Origin: Bacteroidota bacterium
Lineage (GTDB): Bacteria > Bacteroidota > Bacteroidia > Bacteroidales > FEN-979
Direction: 5' to 3'
Assembly (NCBI GenBank): GCA_026391835.1
Contig: JAPLDF010000047.1
Coordinates: 35,181 to 99,180, forward strand
Length of the DNA: 64,000 nucleotides
The translations under genes were made by a program, and so were the position numbers. The notes under the pieces are model-generated. The model saw nothing but the letters and a program-made list of their open reading frames with translations, made no database searches and had not been told where the DNA came from. Positions 51,997 through 58,838 of the stretch are shown one piece after another (position 1 is the stretch's first letter; the number at the start of each line of letters is the position of its first letter).

Positions 51997-52773
51997 TTAC
52001 TCCCCCCCCATGATCAGCGAAGTTCCCGTGATCCATTTTGAGGCTTCCGACATGAAAAAGACAATGGCATTGGCGACATCCTCCGGCCGGCCGATCCCCA
52101 GCGGATATCTTTTCAGGTATCGTTCAAGTGCTTCTTCCTGCATGTTTTTTTCCGAAGGATTTTCGATCATGGGCGTGTCAACCAGTCCGGCCATGATGCA
52201 ATTGGACCGGATCCCTTTTGCGACCATTTCGAGCGCAAGTGTTTTTGAATAGGCTTCTAGTGCTGCTTTTGATCCGCTGTACAATGCGCCTCCAAAATAG
52301 GGATTTTTCGTTGCGATGGTCGACATGAACAGGATGGAGGCGCCATCGGCCAGTTTCTTTTTCCTGAGAATTTTGCTTGTAAGGTTCACCGGGACACAGT
52401 AGTTGATTCCGAACATCCGGTCAATGTCGGCCTGTGCAATGAATTTTACCGGCAGCGGGCCAACGATACCGGCACAATGGACGATGCCGTCAAGCGCAGG
52501 AAGATGGCTGATGAGGGCATCCATGTCGGGCTCATTGGTGAGATCGGCAGGGAATGATGAATGACGAATGACGAATGACGAATTACCGGGAACCGATGAA
52601 GGGTTATTCCCGGTTTCCAGCAGGTCAAAGACCGCCTTCAATCTTTCGGGGTTGCGGCCGGTAACGATTACGGTTCCACCAGCTTTGCTGATCATCAGGG
52701 CGGCCGCACGGCCGATGCCGGATGAGGCGCCGGTGACCAGGATCGTTTTTCCGGTTAACGACAATTCATTCAT
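51997..52773 (-). CDS. SDR-family oxidoreductase (FabG-like)
   Basis: 258 residues from the ATG at 52773 (MNELSLTGKTILVTG). A NAD(P)H-dependent reductase. TGASSGIGRAAAL is the Rossmann nucleotide-binding motif, the serine of FMSTIATKNPY and the tyrosine and lysine of YSGSKAALEAYSK are the catalytic triad, and the C-terminus VNAIVFFMSEASKWITGTSL is family-typical. Being coupled to KSIII (stop and start overlap as TGATG on the minus strand), it probably reduces a beta-ketoacyl-ACP. Near residue 62-73 a GAATGAC heptamer array is inserted in frame, encoding NSSFVIRHSSF. Confidence 0.88.
   Translation of the reverse strand: MNELSLTGKTILVTGASSGIGRAAALMISKAGGTVIVTGRNPERLKAVFDLLETGNNPSSVPGNSSFVIRHSSFPADLTNEPDMDALISHLPALDGIVHCAGIVGPLPVKFIAQADIDRMFGINYCVPVNLTSKILRKKKLADGASILFMSTIATKNPYFGGALYSGSKAALEAYSKTLALEMVAKGIRSNCIMAGLVDTPMIENPSEKNMQEEALERYLKRYPLGIGRPEDVANAIVFFMSEASKWITGTSLIMGGE
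52552..52588. repeat. Heptamer array GAATGAC inside the SDR gene
   Basis: Units GAATGAT, GAATGAC x3 and GAATTAC in frame. They encode SSFVIRHSSF in the loop before the conserved ADLTNEPDM segment. Confidence 0.9.
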
Positions 52774-53828
52774 CAAACTTCGATTAAATCGGGGATACAG
52801 ATGCTGTTTGTCTCCACAATGGCGGTGCCCCATGAGAGACCCACGCCGAATGCTGAAAGCAGGAGTTTTGTTTTACCTGTTTTCAGTGGTTCCTTTAGGG
52901 CAACCACCATGGTAAGCGGGATAGAGGCACCGCTGGTATTGCCAAATTCCCTTATCGAATAAGGCACCTTTGCCGGATCCAGCTTCAACATTTTCCGAAG
53001 GGTTTCATTGATCAGGCGGTTGGCCTGGTGAAACACGATAAAATCTGTTTCCGCCAGTGATTCACCTGTGCCGGCAAGCAATTTTTTAATGTTCGGGACA
53101 ACCTCGCGCAGGGTGAAGTTGAACACCTCGATGCCGTCAAGTTCGAGGTGAAGGCGTGACCGGTAGATCCCTTTCCCGATCTTTTTAATGTCGAACGATT
53201 TCCGCGACATGACATTCCGGGCGCCACCGTCCTTGATCATAAGCGCTTTATGCCCCGAACCATCGGTTTGCAGGTTGAAATGCATCCTCGGGGCATCCGG
53301 GTCATACTCCAATGCAGTTACAGTTCCGGCGTCTCCAAACAACGGGTAGGTACTTTTATCACGATAGCAGGTCGTGAGGGTGGAAATATCTCCCACCATC
53401 AGCAGGGCCTTTTTAATGGCTCCCGACTGCATCAATCCTCCTGCCACCGAAAGGCCATACACATATCCCGAACAACCAAGGCCGATATCCATCGCCATGC
53501 AGGAATGGGGCAGCCCGAGACGGTCCTGGACAATACATGCGGTAGTTGGAACAAGGTAATCGCGCGATTGCGAAACAAAAATAAGCAATTCAACTTCGCT
53601 ACGGTCCCATTGCAGTTCATCCAGCAGTTTTTCGGCGGCAGCCACGCACAAATCAGATGTGGTAGTTCCTTTCAGGGCTACACGGCGTGTCTCCACGCCG
53701 ATATTTTTCATCAGCGATTCACGCTCCCTGACGGAAATCCACTGGTAACCGGCATTGGATTCGCTGTTTCCAGGAACCGCTGCTGATATTCCGCTAATCT
53801 TTATCCCGGGTAGGGAAAACAGGGCCAT
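52773..53828 (-). CDS. 3-oxoacyl-ACP synthase III (KSIII/FabH-like)
   Basis: 351 residues. It condenses an acyl-CoA with malonyl-ACP to give a beta-ketoacyl-ACP. The nucleophilic cysteine is in AMDIGLGCSGYVYGLS near residue 118, the histidine in DFIVFHQANRLI, and the asparagine in EFGNTSGASIP, giving the complete Cys-His-Asn triad. It is coupled to the ACP gene upstream (13-nt gap) and the SDR gene downstream, a three-gene acyl module separate from primary fatty acid synthesis. Its place among glycan genes suggests that it makes a short acyl group for sugar modification. Confidence 0.92.
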   Translation of the reverse strand: MALFSLPGIKISGISAAVPGNSESNAGYQWISVRERESLMKNIGVETRRVALKGTTTSDLCVAAAEKLLDELQWDRSEVELLIFVSQSRDYLVPTTACIVQDRLGLPHSCMAMDIGLGCSGYVYGLSVAGGLMQSGAIKKALLMVGDISTLTTCYRDKSTYPLFGDAGTVTALEYDPDAPRMHFNLQTDGSGHKALMIKDGGARNVMSRKSFDIKKIGKGIYRSRLHLELDGIEVFNFTLREVVPNIKKLLAGTGESLAETDFIVFHQANRLINETLRKMLKLDPAKVPYSIREFGNTSGASIPLTMVVALKEPLKTGKTKLLLSAFGVGLSWGTAIVETNSICIPDLIEV

Positions 53829-53830
53829 GG

Positions 53831-53862
53831 GGATTTTCGATTTACGATTTACGATTTTCGAT
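53831..53862. repeat. Heptamer run GATTTAC/GATTTTC at the ACP 3' end
   Basis: Four to five units across the stop codon of the ACP gene. They encode its last residues, ENRKS. Confidence 0.8.
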
Positions 53863-54075
53863 CAATGCGTAAATGTCTTTTACGGTTTTGGATTTGATCA
53901 GGTCATCGGCCGACAAGGTAACGTCATATTCGGTTTTAACCATGGCGATCAATATCAGCGCGTTGATCGAATTCCATTCAAACGTTTCCCTGAAATTGCT
54001 TTCTGCCTTCAATATGCCGGGTTTAAGGTCATCAAATTCAGCCTCAATATGTTTAATAAACTCTTCAATGTTCAT
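53842..54075 (-). CDS. Acyl carrier protein
   Basis: 77 residues from the ATG at 54075 (MNIEEFIKHIEAEFDDLKPG). The four-helix ACP pattern is visible. The prosthetic-group serine is in FEWNSINALILIAMVKTEY, where the family usually has DSL; here NSI replaces it. It is the first gene of the ACP-KSIII-SDR module. A longer frame to 54210 is ignored because the promoter box lies inside it. The last residues come from a repeat array. Confidence 0.85.
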   Translation of the reverse strand: MNIEEFIKHIEAEFDDLKPGILKAESNFRETFEWNSINALILIAMVKTEYDVTLSADDLIKSKTVKDIYALIENRKS

Positions 54076-54095
54076 TTTCAAGTGGTTTAAGGTTA

Positions 54096-54103
54096 CAAAG
54101 GTA
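54096..54103 (-). promoter_or_regulatory. -7 promoter box TACCTTTG (ACP-KSIII-SDR module)
   Basis: TAnnTTTG match on the minus strand, 20 nt before the ACP start. Confidence 0.6.
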
Positions 54104-54235
54104 AATAATTTTGCAATAACAGGGTAAAACATAATTTGGCCGCTGCAGCCATGACCAGGTATGCAGGAGCCCCGGCAAAACAGGCCATTGCAACCAGGCG
54201 CTGTCTCCATTCAGAAAATCTGCGAAAAATAATGA

Positions 54236-54243
54236 TACCTTTG
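54236..54243 (+). promoter_or_regulatory. -7 promoter box TACCTTTG (radical SAM operon)
   Basis: TAnnTTTG match ending 4 nt before the ATG at 54248, predicting a leaderless or nearly leaderless mRNA. Confidence 0.65.
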
Positions 54244-54247
54244 CTTG

Positions 54248-55603
54248 ATGAATGCCAGGAAAAAACAACTGTTGCTGATCAACCCCGCCAATGCTTACCG
54301 CAAAGGGTACCTGCTTCGCCGCGAGTCGAAGCAGGCTCCACTGGGGCTGGGGATCGTGGCATCACTGACACCTTCTGACTGGTCGGTAAAAATACTTGAC
54401 GAGAATTTCAGGGAGTTTCGCTACCGGGATGCCGACCTCGTTGGTATCACCGCGGTGACGGCTTCGGTGAACCGGGCCTATGAGATTGCCGCACTTTACC
54501 GCGAAAAAGGCATTCCGGTTGTCCTTGGTGGCATTCACGGCTCGTCGCTTCCTGATGAGGCACTTAATTATGTTGATTCGGTGGTGATCGGCGAAGCGGA
54601 AGGCTCATGGGGCAGGCTGCTCGACGACTTTACGCATGGTACGCTGAAGAAGACCTACACTTCCGGTTTGTCGGATATGAAAAACGCCCTGCCCGCCCGC
54701 CATGATCTTTTTCACCCCGGTTATTTTTTCGCATCCATCCAGACATCACGTGGATGCCCGATGGATTGCGAGTTCTGCTCGGTACCCTCGTTCAACGGGC
54801 ACCAGTATCGTTTGCGCGATCCGCAATCGGTGGTCGACGAAATCGCATCGGTTCCCCACCCTCTCCTCTATTTTGTGGATGACAACATCATCGGTTACAA
54901 CAAAAGTGCTGAAGACCATGCGGCTGCCATTTTTGAGGGGATGATCGCCAGGAACCTGAAAAAAGAGTGGTTTGCGCAGGCATCGTTGAATATCGTCGAA
55001 AAACCGGAATTGTTGAAACTTGCCCGAAGAAGTGGCTGCCGGATGCTCCTGATCGGGATTGAAGCCGAGAATGCAGAAGCGCTGAAGGACTCCAATAAAA
55101 AAGTGAACCTGCGACTGGGGGTCGGTAATTACAAAAAGGCGTTCCGCATGATCCACCGGCAGGGAATCGCCGTGCTTGGAGCCTTTATTTACGGCATGGA
55201 CAGCGACACGCCGGAAGCGTTGAAAAACCGCACCAGGTATATCCTTTCCAGCAGCGTTGATGTGACCCAGGCCAGCGTGATGACCCCTTTGCCGGGAACC
55301 CGGCTGTTTGAAAAATTCAAACAGGAGAACCGGTTGCTCTGCCATGATTTCCCGAAGGACTGGCAGCATTTTCACTTCTCGGACGTGGTTTTCAACCCCG
55401 CGCGGATGACACCCCGGGAACTGGCTGAATCGACAAACCTGGCCTATCATGAAATATGCAGCATGCATACCCTGCGAAAAAAATTCATCCGCACCTGGTG
55501 GAATACCCGCAGCCTTCGCAGCGCCGTGTGGGCGTGGAATTCGAATCTGAACTACAGAAGTGTGGGATTGGAAAAGCCCACGGAATTTGAATATGGTGAA
55601 TAA
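54248..55603 (+). CDS. B12-binding-type radical SAM protein 1
   Basis: 451 residues from the ATG at 54248. The N-terminal part (about 1-145, LLLINPANAYRKGYLLRRES and IPVVLGGIHGSSLPDEAL) resembles the cobalamin-binding domain of class B radical SAM enzymes, without an obvious DxHxxG motif. The radical SAM cluster motif is SRGCPMDCEFCSVPSF near residue 170, a canonical CxxxCxxC. The C-terminus is about 100 residues long. It is likely a methyltransferase or C-C bond-forming enzyme; the substrate is unknown. The first of three tandem paralogues, it overlaps the next gene by 11 bases. Confidence 0.87.
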   Translation: MNARKKQLLLINPANAYRKGYLLRRESKQAPLGLGIVASLTPSDWSVKILDENFREFRYRDADLVGITAVTASVNRAYEIAALYREKGIPVVLGGIHGSSLPDEALNYVDSVVIGEAEGSWGRLLDDFTHGTLKKTYTSGLSDMKNALPARHDLFHPGYFFASIQTSRGCPMDCEFCSVPSFNGHQYRLRDPQSVVDEIASVPHPLLYFVDDNIIGYNKSAEDHAAAIFEGMIARNLKKEWFAQASLNIVEKPELLKLARRSGCRMLLIGIEAENAEALKDSNKKVNLRLGVGNYKKAFRMIHRQGIAVLGAFIYGMDSDTPEALKNRTRYILSSSVDVTQASVMTPLPGTRLFEKFKQENRLLCHDFPKDWQHFHFSDVVFNPARMTPRELAESTNLAYHEICSMHTLRKKFIRTWWNTRSLRSAVWAWNSNLNYRSVGLEKPTEFEYGE

Positions 55604-56957
55604 CAGAAAAAAGACACTTCTTCTTATAAATCCCGCCAATAAGAGCGGGAGCGGGTTCATTGTCAACAAGGATACACGCTATCAGCCGCTCAGTCTCGGG
55701 ATCATTGCCGCACTCACGCCGCCTGACTGGAAGGTAAAGATCATTGATGAAAACTTCAGGAATTTCAGGTATTATGAGGCCGATTTTGTCGGATTCACGG
55801 CTTTCAGTTCGACGGTTTCGCGTGCGTATGAACTGGCCAAAGTATACCGTGACAAGGGAATACCCACCGTTATCGGGGGAATCCACGCCTCCATGTGCCC
55901 GGATGAAGCCGCCCGGTTCGTAGACTCCGTGGTGATTGGTGAGGCGGAAACCACCTGGCCCACGGTGATCAAGGATTTTGAGAACAACAACCTGCAGCCC
56001 ATCTACAAGGGCGCCCTGAGTGACCTCATCCGGTCGCCAAAACCGAAGAGAGAGTTGTTTCATCCGGGGTATATCTTCGCTTCGGTGCAAACAACACGCG
56101 GATGCCCGATGAACTGCGACTTCTGCTCGGTGACAGCCTTCAATGGCAGCCAGTACCGGTACCGCCCGATCGAAGAGGTGATCAGCGAGATGAAAGAAAT
56201 TCCGCAAAAAAACATCTTCATCCTCGACGACAACATCGTTGGCAACAGCATCAAGGCCCAGACCCGGGCCATCGAACTCTTTAAAGCAATGATCGACAGT
56301 GGCATCAGCAAGGAGTGGATCGGCCAGGCCTCGCTGAATGTGGCCGACAACGAAGATGTACTGAAATATGCTGCCAAAAGCGGCTGCCGGATGCTGTTCA
56401 TCGGCATTGAATCGGAACGTGAAGACCAGCTGGCAGGTGCCAACAAACGGCTCAACGTGAAAATGGGCGTCAACTCCTACGACGATGTTTTCAGGAAGAT
56501 GCACAAATATGGTATTGCTGTCATCGCCGGCTTTATTTTCGGATGGGAGAATGACACCATTGAGCGGATCGACCACCGGGTGAAATTTACCCGCGACTGC
56601 CTGGCCGATTCGATCCAGTCGACGCTGCTCACCCCATTGCCGGGAACCCGACTTTTCGAACGGATGAAGAACGAAGGGCGACTGGTCATGAATAACTTCC
56701 CGGACGACTGGCAGCATTACGGCTATGAATCGCTGGTGTTCAACCCCACGACCATGGACAGGAAAGAGATGCAGGATTACATTTTCAAGGTTTTTGACAG
56801 GGTATATGAACCCTCGTTCCTGAAACGCAGGATGCTGCGAACATGGTGGCGCACGGGGAGTTTTATCACAGCCTACTGGTCGTACATGAGCAACTGGAAT
56901 TACCGTAGCATGGCCTTCGGAAATATTAAAAAACCAAAAAACTGGTTACTCGACTGA
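55593..56957 (+). CDS. B12-binding-type radical SAM protein 2
   Basis: 454 residues from the ATG at 55593 (MVNNRKKTLLLINPANKSGSG). It shows the same fold as its neighbours: B12-domain-like region with PSTVIGG-type variation (IPTVIGGIHASMCPDEAARF), CxxxCxxC in TRGCPMNCDFCSVTAF near residue 172, and the family C-terminal FLKRRMLRTWWRTGSF. The ATGGTGAATAA overlap with the first gene and a 4-nt gap to the third show one transcript. The three are alike over the whole length but are not near-identical, so each may have a separate substrate or step. Confidence 0.87.
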   Translation: MVNNRKKTLLLINPANKSGSGFIVNKDTRYQPLSLGIIAALTPPDWKVKIIDENFRNFRYYEADFVGFTAFSSTVSRAYELAKVYRDKGIPTVIGGIHASMCPDEAARFVDSVVIGEAETTWPTVIKDFENNNLQPIYKGALSDLIRSPKPKRELFHPGYIFASVQTTRGCPMNCDFCSVTAFNGSQYRYRPIEEVISEMKEIPQKNIFILDDNIVGNSIKAQTRAIELFKAMIDSGISKEWIGQASLNVADNEDVLKYAAKSGCRMLFIGIESEREDQLAGANKRLNVKMGVNSYDDVFRKMHKYGIAVIAGFIFGWENDTIERIDHRVKFTRDCLADSIQSTLLTPLPGTRLFERMKNEGRLVMNNFPDDWQHYGYESLVFNPTTMDRKEMQDYIFKVFDRVYEPSFLKRRMLRTWWRTGSFITAYWSYMSNWNYRSMAFGNIKKPKNWLLD

Positions 56958-56961
56958 AGCC

Positions 56962-58332
56962 ATGAAACGGAAAACGCTCCTGCTTATCAATCCTGCAAAT
57001 CAACTCCGTTCCGGGTTTCACATCAACCGGGCCACGCGCAACCAACCGCTGAGCCTGGGCATCATTGCAGCACTCACCCCGCCCGGCTGGAAGATCAAGA
57101 TCATCGATGAAAACTTCAAAGAATTCCGGTATTATGAAGCTGACCTTGTCGGGCTTACAGCCTTCACCAGCACGGCACCACGGGCTTACGAGATTGCTGC
57201 CATCTACCGCAAAAAGGGTGTTAAAACCATCATGGGTGGCATCCATGCATCCATGGTCCCCGATGAAAGCATGCAGTTTGTTGATGTTGTGGTGCAGGGG
57301 GAGGCAGAACCTGTCTGGGGCCAGGTGATCGCCGATTTTGAATCAGGTAACCTGAAAAAGCTATACAAAAGCCAGTTTTCAAAGGAGATCCACCAGCCAA
57401 AACCCCGCCGGGACCTGTTCCACCCCGGGTATATCTGTGCAGGCGTGCAAACCACCCGGGGATGCCCGATGAATTGCAGTTTCTGCAGTGTTTCAGCTTT
57501 CAACGGACAGCATTACCGGTTCAGGCCGGTCGAGGAGATCCTGGACGAACTTGAAGAAGTCCCCCAGAAATTTGTCTTTTTCATTGATGACAACATCATC
57601 GGCCAGAGCAGGGAATCCAAAGAACATGCCCGCCAGCTTTTTGAAGGGATTATCCGCCGGGGGATTAAAAAATACTGGCTGTCACAATCCTCCATCAATT
57701 TTGCAGATGACGGGGATCTGCTGAAACTTGCCTACCGTAGCGGCTGCCGGATGATTTTCCTTGGGATTGAAGCAGAAACCGAGGATCAGCTGAAAGAGGC
57801 CAACAAGAAACTGAACCTGAGCCGCGGCGCAGGCTCTTACAACAAGGTATTCAAATCGATCCAGAAACACGGTATCGGTGTGATTGCGGGGCTCATCTTC
57901 GGATGGGATTCCGACACCAGGGAAACGATCAGGGCCCGCGCACGATTTGCCCTGAAATGCGGGGCAGATTCGTTCCAGACCTCAGTCCTGACACCGCTCC
58001 CCGGAACACAGCTTTTTGAGAAAACCGTTGCCGAAAAACGGTTGCTGTATTCAAACTTCCCGAACGACTGGCAACGATACGATTACTTTGAACCTACCAT
58101 TGAGCATCCTGCCATACCCGCTGAAATGCTGGATGGCCATATATCAGAGGCCATCAGGCAAATTTATTCACCGTTGAACATCATCAGCAGGAACCTCAAA
58201 ACCCTGTGGAATACTCGCAGCATCACGGCAACCTGGATCTTAACACTGAACTACTGGTACTACAGGAATATTTTCATTAACGGAAGGTATGTCAATTCGC
58301 GCATTAAACATAAACCGGCTAATAATTCCTGA
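56962..58332 (+). CDS. B12-binding-type radical SAM protein 3
   Basis: 456 residues (MKRKTLLLINPANQLRSGFH). The B12-domain-like N-terminus carries VKTIMGGIHASMVPDESM, the cluster motif is TRGCPMNCSFCSVSAF near residue 172, and IIGQSRESKEHARQLFE lies in the barrel. The C-terminus LKTLWNTRSITATWILTL is aromatic and Arg-rich like those of its paralogues. It is the last gene of the three-gene cluster, which diverges from the ACP-KSIII-SDR module across about 170 bp. Confidence 0.87.
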   Translation: MKRKTLLLINPANQLRSGFHINRATRNQPLSLGIIAALTPPGWKIKIIDENFKEFRYYEADLVGLTAFTSTAPRAYEIAAIYRKKGVKTIMGGIHASMVPDESMQFVDVVVQGEAEPVWGQVIADFESGNLKKLYKSQFSKEIHQPKPRRDLFHPGYICAGVQTTRGCPMNCSFCSVSAFNGQHYRFRPVEEILDELEEVPQKFVFFIDDNIIGQSRESKEHARQLFEGIIRRGIKKYWLSQSSINFADDGDLLKLAYRSGCRMIFLGIEAETEDQLKEANKKLNLSRGAGSYNKVFKSIQKHGIGVIAGLIFGWDSDTRETIRARARFALKCGADSFQTSVLTPLPGTQLFEKTVAEKRLLYSNFPNDWQRYDYFEPTIEHPAIPAEMLDGHISEAIRQIYSPLNIISRNLKTLWNTRSITATWILTLNYWYYRNIFINGRYVNSRIKHKPANNS

Positions 58333-58363
58333 GATTTTACGTTTATCACGTCAACCTATATTT

Positions 58364-58371
58364 TAACTTTG
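58364..58371 (+). promoter_or_regulatory. -7 promoter box TAACTTTG (LTXXQ-like gene)
   Basis: TAnnTTTG match 37 nt before the ATG at 58409. Confidence 0.6.
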
Positions 58372-58408
58372 CGGTACTCGCAAAAAACTCATTTAAAACG
58401 ATAAAACC

Positions 58409-58819
58409 ATGAAAACCCTGTTAAACGTTACAACAAAAACCCTCCGGTTCGCCATTGGCGTAATTACCCTGATGCTGATCTCCGTAACCGCCATGTATGC
58501 CCAGGGAAAACATCCCGGGGGAGGCAATGGAAATGCGACTCCCGAAGAACATGCAAAACGCCTGACGGAAATGATGAAGGAAAAACTATCCCTTACCGCT
58601 GCCCAGGAGCCAAAAGTTTCTGCCATCAACCTGAAGTATGCAAAAAAGGTGGATGAAGCGCGGAAAATTGCGGATACTGCGGCCAGGCATAAATCGGTCC
58701 AGAATCTCAACAAACTGAAAGATGGTGAACTTAAGACCGTACTTACTGCCGAACAGTTCAAATCATACCAGAAACAGGTTGAAGAGATGAAAGCACGCCG
58801 GCGCCAGATGAAGAATTAA
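58409..58819 (+). CDS. Small secreted Spy/LTXXQ-like protein
   Basis: 136 residues. The N-terminal hydrophobic segment at about 14-34 (FAIGVITLMLISVTAMYAQ) is a signal peptide. The remainder is helical and charged, with an LTEMMKEKLSLTAAQEPKV segment and a later LTAEQFKSYQKQVEEMK, the LTXXQ-type motifs of Spy/CpxP-like periplasmic proteins and of small Bacteroidota proteins with a similar pattern. The role is not known; a chaperone-like or envelope stress function is only an analogy. It is convergent with the second TonB-dependent receptor. Confidence 0.65.
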   Translation: MKTLLNVTTKTLRFAIGVITLMLISVTAMYAQGKHPGGGNGNATPEEHAKRLTEMMKEKLSLTAAQEPKVSAINLKYAKKVDEARKIADTAARHKSVQNLNKLKDGELKTVLTAEQFKSYQKQVEEMKARRRQMKN

Positions 58820-58838
58820 CACTCAGCTGCATTCAGCG

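Noticed and set aside
55485..56717. 410-codon frame opposite radical SAM gene 2
   Set aside because: Antisense shadow. The plus-strand gene has full family motifs, and the shadow has a composition typical of reverse-complemented coding sequence.
54248..58332. Assigning the radical SAM trio to hopanoid, bacteriochlorophyll or ladderane synthesis
   Set aside because: No squalene cyclase, pigment or ladderane genes are present, and the motifs are shared by many class B radical SAM families.
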